Assembly: GCF_029892425.1 (NCBI RefSeq)
Contig: NZ_JARXWB010000035.1
Span: 22,092 to 86,091, forward strand
From: Bradyrhizobium sp. BR13661
Lineage (GTDB): Bacteria; Pseudomonadota; Alphaproteobacteria; Rhizobiales; Xanthobacteraceae
Direction of reading: 5' to 3'
Length of the DNA stretch: 64,000 nucleotides
The notes beneath the pieces were generated by a model, which saw nothing but the letters and a program-made list of their open reading frames with translations, was not told where the DNA came from and searched no databases. Position 1 is the first letter of the stretch. Every line of letters starts with the position of its first letter. The translations under genes and the position numbers were made by a program. Shown one piece after another: positions 17,286 through 25,315 of this stretch.

Positions 17286-17732
17286 TTATGCTTTTTGCTG
17301 CAGTGATGCCAAGAGCCCGAGCAGATGATCTATCTCTTTGCTCTCTTCACTTGAAACCTGCAGGCCCGTTGTCGAGGGGTCTTCCGATGGCATTATAAGG
17401 CCTTCGGGTGATAGACCGTCGGTTGTCGGTAATTTCTCAGGCAAATATGTCGCAATATCTAACTTGGCCGGTACAACGGTGGCCGACAGCTCGTGCTCCC
17501 TGCCAGCCTCGTTACCAGGTTCCAAAATGACATGACGATCGAGGCGTGAAAGCCCAGTTTCAACTATTGCAATTTCCTGTTCGAGCTCGCCTATAGCGCT
17601 GCTCGCGTCATAGCCGACGATCCCCTTGAGCTTGCTCAGCGCCAATCTTCGGTGCGCGATCAAATCTTGCAGAGCATTGCGATCGTTCAACTTCACATAC
17701 GATGACACTATCAAATCAATTGCCGCTGACAT
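17286..17732 (-). CDS. Hypothetical protein, 148 aa, intact paralogue of 15285
   Basis: Residues 1-65 form a helical domain (IDLIVSSYVKLNDRNALQDL, then LEQEIAIVETGLSRL) that is duplicated in the frameshifted copy at 15285-15492. Residues 66-148 are polar and probably flexible, ending in a short amphipathic helix (IDHLLGLLASLQQK). GGAG seven bases before the ATG supports the start. It is probably cytoplasmic. Family not recognised. Confidence 0.6.
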   Translation of the reverse strand: MSAAIDLIVSSYVKLNDRNALQDLIAHRRLALSKLKGIVGYDASSAIGELEQEIAIVETGLSRLDRHVILEPGNEAGREHELSATVVPAKLDIATYLPEKLPTTDGLSPEGLIMPSEDPSTTGLQVSSEESKEIDHLLGLLASLQQKA

Positions 17733-17877
17733 CTCTTCTCTCCAAGAGAACCGCTCGGCTCACTTAAATGCGCAATTTTCCGCAAATCGAAGAAATTGTA
17801 GAACAGAAAGACGAAGCGATCGTTAAAGGACGATTGGCCAAGTAACTTGAACACGGCCGCTTCAACTTTCCAACATC

Positions 17878-18063
17878 ATGCACCGCCTTGCTAAATTTGC
17901 GTCGATCGGATCGATGGTGGTTATTCTCCTTGGAATAGCCTTGGTTACTTGGCCGGGCTTCGCGGCATTTGTTGACGCTGCGATCTACTCCGTCCAGGTT
18001 TTAATTTGGGACATGTTCAGCCCGCAAGAAACTTCAATATTGACCACCCTATCCGGTGCTTGA
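17878..18063 (+). CDS. Possible small membrane protein, 61 aa
   Basis: The frame starts MHRLAKFASIGSMVVILLGI and gives one or two membrane helices (residues 10-45) with the polar tail FSPQETSILTTLSGA. Composition is typical of a small membrane protein. No ribosome-binding site is clear, so confidence is limited. Confidence 0.4.
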   Translation: MHRLAKFASIGSMVVILLGIALVTWPGFAAFVDAAIYSVQVLIWDMFSPQETSILTTLSGA

Positions 18064-18325
18064 TTCCCCGCCAATGTTAAAGCGCCAACCTGTGTCGATC
18101 GACCAGTTTTTCGCCTGAACGAGCACCTCGTAAGGCTTTGAAATTCATTTTTCTAGAATCTACAACGACCCTACGCGCCGCCTCAACGCCTTTCTCGCTG
18201 AGCACGTCGAAGCCAAACGAGCGGCCTATGAAAACCAATTTATTCACCTGACGACAACGCCCAGAAACGGACCGGGTCCAGCATCTGCTCACGACCTAAC
18301 GAGGGGGTGGTTATGTGGACAATCA

Positions 18326-18610
18326 TCAACCTTTTGTACAGCGATTATTGTCACCGAAGCCTTGGCAAGGCTTCGCCGGGTCGATGGGGTAGGCCGAGAG
18401 GACACGACCGCCGTCTTGGACGGCGATATCGTTAGACTGCCGATCCTCGCGGCAAACGCTGCCCCAATCGCCGGTCAAATGCCGCTTGAGGCATTCAAGG
18501 CGGTAGGCGCCAGTCGTGGCGTCGAGAACGCCGGGTCGGCAGCGGAAGGCCCATCCATGCTGGCGAGTGGGTCTCAACAGGCCCATCGCGCTGCCATCAT
18601 ATAGGTGCAA
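18326..18610 (-). pseudogene. Truncated plasmid-related-type protein
   Basis: The minus strand reads LECLKRHLTGDWGSVCREDR, then SNDIAVQDGGRVLSAYPID, then a short out-of-family tail. I recall a family of short plasmid/ICE-borne proteins with GDWG..EDxxxND..L..G.R.LSAY followed by LWIITEADRSVTT. The C-terminal ITEADRS part is missing here, so this is a 3'-truncated copy. Its function is unknown in the family. Confidence 0.5.
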
Positions 18611-18660
18611 GCCCGCTGTTCCTTGCTTCGTCGATCCTGCTCAGTTGCCGCCGCGTAGCG

Positions 18661-19476
18661 TCAGACCACTTCCCTGACAGGCATCGTTATCGAACCGGGC
18701 CCATTCTCGATCATGGCATCGTTATAGGGATGCTGAGGCGGCGCTTCTTCGTAGCGGAACGTCCGTCGGACCAGAGCAGTGCTGTGACGGGAGCCGACTG
18801 GAAGCTGCACCTCAAATCTCAAGAGCTTGATCAACGGATTGAAGCCTTGAGGAACGGCAGAGATCAACGTGACGTTCCAGTCGATCTCGACGATCGCCTC
18901 GACTGTTGCGATGAACTTCGGTCCTTGGTCGATGCCAGGCTGCCTGTTGATCCAGGCCGCGAACGTGCCGGGGACGACCTCGACCGATGGAATGATCGGT
19001 CTCGCATGTGCGGCGACATACGCCTGGCAACTGGCGTAAGTGTCCGGCCCGAACACCTTGTGATAAATAGCCAGGACGAGATCTTCCGATTTGGCGATCA
19101 GATAGTGATCCGTGCCGATCTGCTGATACACCACGAACTCGGCGGCGGCGGGATCAGAGACCAAGAGGCTCGGAACCGTGGCCGGTTGCTCGACGATATC
19201 GATCGCATGGACGCCGTTTTTGTCGACGATACTGACGACCTTCGTGGAGGACGGGTAATTCGGGAACGCCTTTTCCACGTCGAACGGAAGAACAATCGGG
19301 TTTGTGATCCCGTCAGTTTCGAAGAACAGGCCCAACTGGGGCGGAAAGATCAGAAACGGCAACTCTTCGATCGTCACACGCGTCTGCGCGGTCGGCTTCA
19401 GGCCCGTCGCCCTGACATGCAGAATCCCATTCTGGCGGTAGGCGCTATAAATTCCCTCTCCAAATACCTTCGACAT
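18661..19476 (-). CDS. Hypothetical protein, 271 aa
   Basis: A mostly beta-rich, soluble protein. N-terminal half: MSKVFGEGIYSAYRQNGILH, VTIEELPFLIFPPQLGLFFE; middle: EFVVYQQIGTDHYLIAKSED; C-terminal part: IVEIDWNVTLISAVPQGFN. GGGGGG three bases before ATG 19476 supports that start over one eleven codons upstream. There is no signal peptide, membrane helix or known motif. The opposite strand is also open over most of the length, but its product is basic and Arg-rich, as shadows usually are. Confidence 0.55.
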   Translation of the reverse strand: MSKVFGEGIYSAYRQNGILHVRATGLKPTAQTRVTIEELPFLIFPPQLGLFFETDGITNPIVLPFDVEKAFPNYPSSTKVVSIVDKNGVHAIDIVEQPATVPSLLVSDPAAAEFVVYQQIGTDHYLIAKSEDLVLAIYHKVFGPDTYASCQAYVAAHARPIIPSVEVVPGTFAAWINRQPGIDQGPKFIATVEAIVEIDWNVTLISAVPQGFNPLIKLLRFEVQLPVGSRHSTALVRRTFRYEEAPPQHPYNDAMIENGPGSITMPVREVV

Positions 19477-19727
19477 TGTCCCCCCAATAGCCGCAATTTG
19501 CCGGCTCAAAATGTCATCTACCTGACGGTGCCAAACGATAACGCCTCAACCCGCTTATCCTAGCCCACCCGATGCGACACTTTGACGACGCCTTTGTTGG
19601 TCTAACCGAAAGGCGTCCAGCGATGGAACGCGCCCATCGTGCGCGAGGATCAGGGTGTCGCCATTGCTCCGGTATCTTTGGCTGTGCATTCGTCCGCGCG
19701 TTCATTTCCCCAGCGAGGAGGCGAGAC

Positions 19728-19799
19728 GTGCTTGTCTGGATTGGAGCTCTTTTCATTGCAGTGAGCGTCGCGCACGCGGTCGACGCCCTGCGTTCGTGA
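19728..19799 (+). CDS. AHxxDA membrane micro-peptide, 23 aa
   Basis: A GTG start with AGGAGG six bases upstream opens a 23-codon frame: a hydrophobic helix (VWIGALFIAVSV), then AHAVDALRS and TGA. The near-perfect ribosome-binding site is the best evidence that this micro-peptide type is translated. Relatives are at 11233 and 16883. It is expected to be a single-pass inner-membrane peptide of unknown function. Confidence 0.6.
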   Translation: MLVWIGALFIAVSVAHAVDALRS

Positions 19800-20156
19800 C
19801 GGCGATCAAGCTGAGAAAAGTTTCCTTAGCTCGTAGCTTTGCGGGTGGTTTTATTTCCGCGATAATCCGCCTACAATCCGGACTTGCCGCGGCGAGATTT
19901 TCATCAGCCAACGAGGTCACTTGCCACGTTATCGCCCGCGCATATGTGTTTTGTGGATGAGATGCGAAGCTGTCATTTGCACGTTTGAAATTGATTGCTG
20001 GGGTGTAGTGCTGCGGACATGCCTGCAATTGCCTATTTCATCCTCGCGCAGTTTGCGCGCCTTGTTGAAAGTATCCTTTGCCTGGCCATGAGCCTGATCT
20101 AACCTAGGCAAGATCCGCTTTCCGCAGCAGAGTGGATTTTGAGAGGAAAAACGCTT
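19800..20156. other. Gene-free stretch left of the tRNA-Gly fragment
   Basis: No supportable gene on either strand. Confidence 0.4.
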
Positions 20157-20170
20157 TGGAGCGGGTGAAG
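20157..20170 (-). repeat. 14 bp repeat of the tRNA-Gly 3' end
   Basis: On the minus strand these 14 bases read CTTCACCCGCTCCA, the 3' terminus of the tRNA including CCA. It lies ten bases outside the longer fragment at 20181-20223, as if two crossover events left tandem ends. Confidence 0.6.
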
Positions 20171-20180
20171 AGCCCCGAGC

Positions 20181-20223
20181 GGAGCGGGTGAAGGGAATCG
20201 AACCCTCGTATTCAGCTTGGAAG
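20181..20223 (-). other. tRNA-Gly(TCC) 3'-half fragment, probable att site
   Basis: Read on the minus strand, the 43 bases run from the anticodon loop (CTTCCAA, anticodon TCC) through the T arm (GAGGG, TTCGATT, CCCTT) to the acceptor 3' strand (CACCCGCTCC). The 5' half of the tRNA is absent. Such 3' fragments are left at the distal end of islands that integrate into tRNA genes. The truncated side faces right, so the island should lie to the right. Confidence 0.75.
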
Positions 20224-20396
20224 TCGCCACATTCTGCAATGTTATCAAGAGCCATTCTGATATTTCTCAGCTTCTTGGGCGATTGAGATCGCTACAGAGT
20301 TTCTCTTTGTCGGAATGGCGACGGGTTTAGCCCTTCGCCCGATTGGTCTAACCATGTACCGTCAATCGAAGGGCAAGACATTCAAAGGAGCAAGAC

Positions 20397-21482
20397 ATGC
20401 GGGCTGTCCGCTCGGGCCAAAATGGTCTCACTCGTTTGCTCGCTGGCGTCACCGTTGGTTTCGGGATCTATTCCGGTTCTGCGCTGGCCCAGGACGTGCT
20501 GCGGACCGCTCCGTATCCCGTTGGGGTGACGCAGCTCGAATATGTCGATCCGTCCGAGGGCGGTCGGCCTCTGAACTTGATGCTGATCTATCCGGCGGTC
20601 CCAGCTACAACAGCCGTTCCTTTCAAGATTTTCCTGGCCACCAATCTGAACCTTTACAAGGACGCGCCCGTCGTGTCCGATGGCGTGAGGCGTCCACTTA
20701 TCATGTTCTCGCACGGGGCGGGCGGCAACGGTTCGGGTTATGCCTGGTTCGGCGAATACCTCGCCTCTCACGGCTATCTCGTGGCCATGCTGTATCACTT
20801 CCGGGCCAACACCTTCGACTCCAGCGCGCTCTACGTGCGCAGCAGGATCTGGCAGCGCCCGCGCGATCTCAGTCTGGATATCTCCCATCTTCTTCAGGAC
20901 AAGGTCTGGGGACCGCATGTCGAGCCAAGCCAGATCGGCGTGGCGGGACATTCACAGGGAGGATTCACTTCGCTCTGGATCGGGGGCGCCAAGGTCAATC
21001 CGGAACTTTTCTTGAAGTTTCAGCGCATCTGGAAGAACAATGAGGCGGTGCCGGCCTATATCCGCGAGCAGATGAAGCTTGATGCCGAACCCGCCCGCGA
21101 CCTGCGCGACGATCGGGTCCTGGCGGCCTTTGCGATGGCTCCGGGCGATATCCGGGGGTTCGGCATGGACGAGGCCGGGCTACGGCAAATGGCGATCCCG
21201 ACCTATCTCATCGTCGGAGCCGGCGACACTACAACACCATCCGATGAAAACGCAGCCTTTGCGGCGAAATACATCCCGCATGCTCAGTTGGACGTGCTGC
21301 CCGGTCCGGTCAGCCATGAGATCTTCGGCAATGAGTGCGACCAGATCGGACGCGATAACTTTCCCGAAGCCTGCAACGATGCTCCCGGCGTGGACCGGGT
21401 CAAGCTGCACGAATACATCGGCAACGCAGCGTTGCAGTTCTTCGATTCGAACCTCCGTGTGCGGCGAGAGAGCCCGAAATGA
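20397..21482 (+). CDS. Exported alpha/beta hydrolase (dienelactone hydrolase/PAF-AH-like)
   Basis: A 361-residue protein with a Sec signal peptide (cleavage after SALAQ). The fold shows the oxyanion-region HGAGGNGSGYAW, the nucleophile elbow GVAGHSQGGFTS (Ser of GHSQG), and the probable catalytic His in GPVSHEIF. The acid is likely the Asp in GAGDTTTPSDE. The sequence resembles the platelet-activating-factor acetylhydrolase/dienelactone hydrolase group of predicted dienelactone hydrolases, acting in the periplasm on an unknown ester. AAGGAG lies seven bases before the ATG. It is the first gene right of the tRNA-Gly fragment. Confidence 0.85.
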   Translation: MRAVRSGQNGLTRLLAGVTVGFGIYSGSALAQDVLRTAPYPVGVTQLEYVDPSEGGRPLNLMLIYPAVPATTAVPFKIFLATNLNLYKDAPVVSDGVRRPLIMFSHGAGGNGSGYAWFGEYLASHGYLVAMLYHFRANTFDSSALYVRSRIWQRPRDLSLDISHLLQDKVWGPHVEPSQIGVAGHSQGGFTSLWIGGAKVNPELFLKFQRIWKNNEAVPAYIREQMKLDAEPARDLRDDRVLAAFAMAPGDIRGFGMDEAGLRQMAIPTYLIVGAGDTTTPSDENAAFAAKYIPHAQLDVLPGPVSHEIFGNECDQIGRDNFPEACNDAPGVDRVKLHEYIGNAALQFFDSNLRVRRESPK

Positions 21483-21539
21483 CGTGCACGATCGCCGCTC
21501 TTGCGGCCTGATAGCCGGAAGAACCCTGTTCGCCGACGC

Positions 21540-22757
21540 CTATTTCGCGTCACCCCGCAAGATGTCATAGATGACACCCACGAGGTCGTGGAGCTTGTCC
21601 GCTTCGGCCGCCGGCTGCGAGTTCGTCTGGAGCGTAATCATCAGGTCTTCCTTTTCGAACCACACATAGAGCGTTCGGTAGCCGAGCGTCTCGCCCTGAT
21701 AAAACCAGTGTGCGCCAAACGATCCAAGAACAGCCTTGCCGAGACCGAGCGAGAATCCGCGCGTATCGTCTGCCGTTACGTCCGCGATCGGCTCACCCGT
21801 CTTGATCGACACGAGTGCCATCCATTCCGCCTGCTGCTTCGGCGGCACCACGCGTCCTTTGAGCACAGCGCGCATCCAGCGGTCCACATCGCGCGCGTCG
21901 GCGATCGCGCCACCTGCCGCCTGAGCCCATGAGGTGCTCATCCCGCGAACGTCACCACCCATCAGCGAGTGATTCCAGGACTGGGTGCATTTGGGTTGAT
22001 AATCGGCGCAGGCAGGGTTGTCGAAATAGCCGTGCGCCAGACGATCGGTCACCGGGTCCGGATATGCCCCGTTTTCGTAGAACGTGCTGTGCAACCCGAA
22101 CGCTTCGACAATCATGTGGTGCACCAGATCACGATAGGACTGGCCGGCTGCCTTTGCCGCGATCATGCCGGCGAGGATGTAGTTGGTGTTCGAATAATGG
22201 TAGCCTTTGCTCTTGGGCAGGTCGCCGCTTCCGGTAGGATAGGCGATGTCTATTAGGTTTTCGGCACTCAGCTCGCGCGTGGGATCGTTGATCCATATGC
22301 GGGACATGGCTTCGGTCTCGGAGTAGTTCGGGATGCCGCTCGTCATGTTGAGGAGACGCTGGATCGTCACATCCTTCCACGCCGGATATTGCGGAAGCCA
22401 TTTGCCAAGCGCGTCGTCGATGGACAGCTTGCCCGCAGCCTCGAGCTTCAGGATCAAAGCCGCCGTGAAGGACTTCGACGTGCTGCCCATCTGGAACAGC
22501 GTGCCCTGCCGGACCGGAGCATCCTGTGGACCGCTGCCGATTTTTCCGGCGAACGCCTCGATAGCCGGGCCAGTGTCCCCGAAGCTGACGTAGGCGGCAA
22601 CTCCCGTCACTTTCTCAGCCGAGCTGCGGTCGGCCAGCCATGCGTCCAAGGCCGCCTGGATTTTGGCGATGTGGGGTGAATCCGCTTGTGCGCCCGAAGC
22701 CGCGAGGATCATCAGGCCTGCCGCGACCATCGCCGCTGCCCATTTGCCTCCCAACAT
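21540..22757 (-). CDS. Serine beta-lactamase-like hydrolase (class C/DD-peptidase family)
   Basis: A 405-residue exported protein (signal peptide with AAMVAAGLMILAASG, cleavage after AQA). The SxxK motif is STSK in QMGSTSKSFTAA, and YSN follows in HYSNTNYILAG. The third motif is probably within HWFYQGETLGY, replacing the usual KTG/HTG by YQG. The family includes penicillin-binding-protein-4-like esterases and D-aminopeptidases; substrates are rarely known and antibiotic resistance should not be assumed. GGAGG sits six bases before ATG 22757. It converges with the alpha/beta hydrolase gene, 57 bases apart. Confidence 0.85.
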   Translation of the reverse strand: MLGGKWAAAMVAAGLMILAASGAQADSPHIAKIQAALDAWLADRSSAEKVTGVAAYVSFGDTGPAIEAFAGKIGSGPQDAPVRQGTLFQMGSTSKSFTAALILKLEAAGKLSIDDALGKWLPQYPAWKDVTIQRLLNMTSGIPNYSETEAMSRIWINDPTRELSAENLIDIAYPTGSGDLPKSKGYHYSNTNYILAGMIAAKAAGQSYRDLVHHMIVEAFGLHSTFYENGAYPDPVTDRLAHGYFDNPACADYQPKCTQSWNHSLMGGDVRGMSTSWAQAAGGAIADARDVDRWMRAVLKGRVVPPKQQAEWMALVSIKTGEPIADVTADDTRGFSLGLGKAVLGSFGAHWFYQGETLGYRTLYVWFEKEDLMITLQTNSQPAAEADKLHDLVGVIYDILRGDAK

Positions 22758-23609
22758 GGTGCCTCCTTCGGCATACCCCGCAGCAATGTATCGCCACATC
22801 AACGTCGCCGCTACGCCGTGGGCGTAAACCGGCGCCGAAGCATGGGTCGCACCTCGCCCGAAGCTCGCATCTCATCTGAGAGTCGCGATCATCTCTAAGT
22901 CAGGTACGCGATCCCAATTGCCTTCGGCCGACCGTATTTCAGAACTGACGCGCTCTGAAATCGTGCCGCAAATCGACCTTTTCGTAAGCGCTGCCAACAG
23001 CATGACCGTTTAGGCCCCTCACGCTCACTGGGATGGCGCACCGTTGCCTTGATCGACCAGCGCCCCGGGATCTTCTCGGTCTCACCAACGATGCTCCCGT
23101 GTCCCCGGGGCGCTTGGAACGTCGCGTATCGAGAGTATGCCAAAGAGCGTGACGCTACCGCTTGAGGCATCCACGACCGTCGGCTACCACTTCCGTCCTC
23201 CCAAGGGCGCGTCTTGGCTTCTTGAGGCTCAGCCTTATTCATCTCCTCTCGCTGGGTGATGAGCTGATCCGCCTTCGCCTACATTCGGGACAAAAGCCTC
23301 CTCCGGCGCGGTCCCTACGCCAGCGCGCTGAAGCTGGAGGATTTCCCTGCGCTGCCGACCGATCTGCGCGCGCATATCCCTCCCAGAAGGTGCTGCGCCA
23401 CTACCGCGCAACGCCAGGAGCGATTGAAAAGCTATGTCCTCAACAACAACAACTAAGATCCGCTTGTGATGGAGACCGAAAATCTCGATCTGGCTCCTCG
23501 AAGCCAAATCGATCCCTCAGCGGCGCTCCAGGATGTCGGATATTGCGTCTCTATCGAGGGGTAAAGCAGACAATATGCGCGCCGAGGACGAGCGTTTCTG
23601 ACTACACGC
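22758..23609. other. 850 bp without a supported gene
   Basis: A plus-strand stretch at about 23265-23550 has protein-like composition (RRGPYASALKLEDFPALPTD) but is broken by stops and has no start. The rest is featureless. It looks like remnants of a lost gene between two cassettes. Confidence 0.4.
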
Positions 23610-24485
23610 TTATTCGGCGACATTGTGCTGCTGCCAGCGTAGCAAATAGGCCTGCAATCGCCAGATCAGTGCCGAGAGCGCAACGCCGACCAGCATCAGT
23701 ACGATCACGGCGACCATCATGCCGGACGCCTCCGCCCGCGCCTCGGATTCGATGATGAGGCGCCCGATCCCTCGCTCCGCGCCGATGAACTCGCCGACGA
23801 TCACCCCGATCAAGGCGAAGGAGATAGCGGGCGTCAACGAGGCGAAGACCCAGGCCATGGTCGAGGGAATGACCACGGTACGGGTGATCTGCCACTCGCT
23901 CGCGCCGAGCAGCTGCGCAGCATTGACAAAACCCTCGTCGATCGAGCGGGCGCCCTCGAACGTATTGAAGAACACAAGGAAGACGACCACGATCCACGAC
24001 GTGACGATCTTTGAGGTATCGCCGATGCCGAAGGCCAGCACGATGATCGGCGCCAGCGCGATGCGCGGGATCGAGTTGACCGCCGTGATGAACGGCTGGA
24101 AGATCGCGCTAAGGCGATCCGAGCGGCCGAGCACGAGACCCGCGGCAAAACCGCTGACAACGCCGGTCACGAAGCCGAAGAATGTGTTTTTCAGCGTGAC
24201 GGCGGTCGCGATCCAGAGATTGTTCTCGGATCGCGCCATGCATCGGGTGAATTCGCCATTGAACCACCCGTTGAACACGCCGAGCTTGGACTTGAGACAG
24301 CTCAAGATCAGGAAGCGCTCGAAGATGTCGGATGGCTTGGACACGAAATAGGGATCGAGCAGATCCGGCACCAGCCATGGAAGGCGACCGTGCAGATCGT
24401 AGCCCCACTGCCAGATCGAGAGGAGGCAGACGCAGATCAGCGCCTGCCAGGCGAACGTTCTTCCCGGGCGGCGTGCGCGCCTCAT
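23610..24485 (-). CDS. ABC transporter permease (SsuC/TauC/NrtB-type)
   Basis: A 291-residue inner-membrane permease with about six helices. The cytoplasmic EAA-type loop is at GASEWQITRTVVIPSTMAW. Segments such as PRIALAPIIVLAFGIG are typical of the BPD_transp_1 family that serves sulfonate, taurine, nitrate and similar importers. The ATG overlaps the ATPase stop codon by four bases (ATGA), so the two are translationally coupled. It is the last gene of the LysR-leuCDB-ABC unit. A long insertion (residues 60-85) between the first helices is unusual. Confidence 0.9.
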   Translation of the reverse strand: MRRARRPGRTFAWQALICVCLLSIWQWGYDLHGRLPWLVPDLLDPYFVSKPSDIFERFLILSCLKSKLGVFNGWFNGEFTRCMARSENNLWIATAVTLKNTFFGFVTGVVSGFAAGLVLGRSDRLSAIFQPFITAVNSIPRIALAPIIVLAFGIGDTSKIVTSWIVVVFLVFFNTFEGARSIDEGFVNAAQLLGASEWQITRTVVIPSTMAWVFASLTPAISFALIGVIVGEFIGAERGIGRLIIESEARAEASGMMVAVIVLMLVGVALSALIWRLQAYLLRWQQHNVAE

Positions 24486-25315
24486 GGCTTGCGCCCCTTG
24501 ATGAATTCCTCGCCGAGCGAGTGCCAGATCAGCTGGAACAGCTCGGCATAGCGCGGCGTCTCCCGGATCTTCACGGCATTGCGCGGGCGGGCAAAGTCTA
24601 CTTCGAAAGTCTCCTTAATGCGGCCAGGCCGCGCCGAAAACAGGATGATGCGGTCTGCCAGCGTCAGGGCCTCGCCGAGATCGTGAGTCACGAACAGCAC
24701 GGTCTGCTTCTCGCGCTCCCAGATGCGCAGCAGCACATCGTGCATGTCGATTTTGGTATGAGTGTCGAGCGCGCCGAACGGCTCGTCCATCAACAGGACT
24801 TGCGGCTCGACGACCAGCGTTCGCATCAAGGCTGCGCGCTGACGCATGCCGCCCGACAAGGCCGACGGATAGGCATTGCCGAAATCCTGCAGTCCGGCCT
24901 GCATCAGACAGGTGCGGACGCGCTCCTTCCGCTCCGCCACCGGGACACCAGCCAACTCCAGGCCATAGCCGATATTGTCGGCGACGGTACGCCAGGGAAA
25001 CAGGGTGTCGCGCTGAAAGACATAACCGACATTCGGCGTCGCTTGTCCGGGAATGACCGGCTTTCCATCAATCAGGATCTCGCCGCTGGTCGGCTTGATC
25101 AGCGTCGCGATCATATTGAGGACGGTACTCTTGCCCGAGCCGGACGGCCCCAACAGGGCAATGAATTCGCCGCGTCGAACACTGAAGGAGACGTCCCGCA
25201 CCGCTTCGATGGCCGCGCCCGCCAGTTGGAAGATCTTGCACAATCCGCGCACGTCAATGCGCCGCACATCCGGTGGCGCATCGACAAGCCGCGTGTGTAA
25301 GGCCTCCACGCTCAA
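24482..25315 (-). CDS. ABC transporter ATPase (SsuB/TauB-type)
   Basis: A 277-residue ATPase. Walker A is LLGPSGSGKSTVL, the Q-loop is YVFQRDTLFPW, the signature is ALSGGMRQRAALM, Walker B is VLLMDEPFGALD, and the H-loop is FVTHDLGEAL. It powers the importer made with the permease at 23610 and the binding protein at 25312. The start overlaps the binding protein's stop (TTGA); a GTG two codons in is an alternative. The 25 residues before the ABC core are slightly longer than usual. Confidence 0.92.
   Translation of the reverse strand: MSVEALHTRLVDAPPDVRRIDVRGLCKIFQLAGAAIEAVRDVSFSVRRGEFIALLGPSGSGKSTVLNMIATLIKPTSGEILIDGKPVIPGQATPNVGYVFQRDTLFPWRTVADNIGYGLELAGVPVAERKERVRTCLMQAGLQDFGNAYPSALSGGMRQRAALMRTLVVEPQVLLMDEPFGALDTHTKIDMHDVLLRIWEREKQTVLFVTHDLGEALTLADRIILFSARPGRIKETFEVDFARPRNAVKIRETPRYAELFQLIWHSLGEEFIKGRKP

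Noticed and set aside
18730..19563. Long plus-strand frame opposite the hypothetical gene 18661-19476
   Set aside because: Its product is rich in Arg and Asp with no fold-like pattern, while the minus-strand product has beta-sheet character and a good ribosome-binding site.
21540..22757. Antibiotic-resistance beta-lactamase
   Set aside because: The SxxK and YxN motifs are shared by many esterases and peptidases of this fold, and the third motif is atypical.
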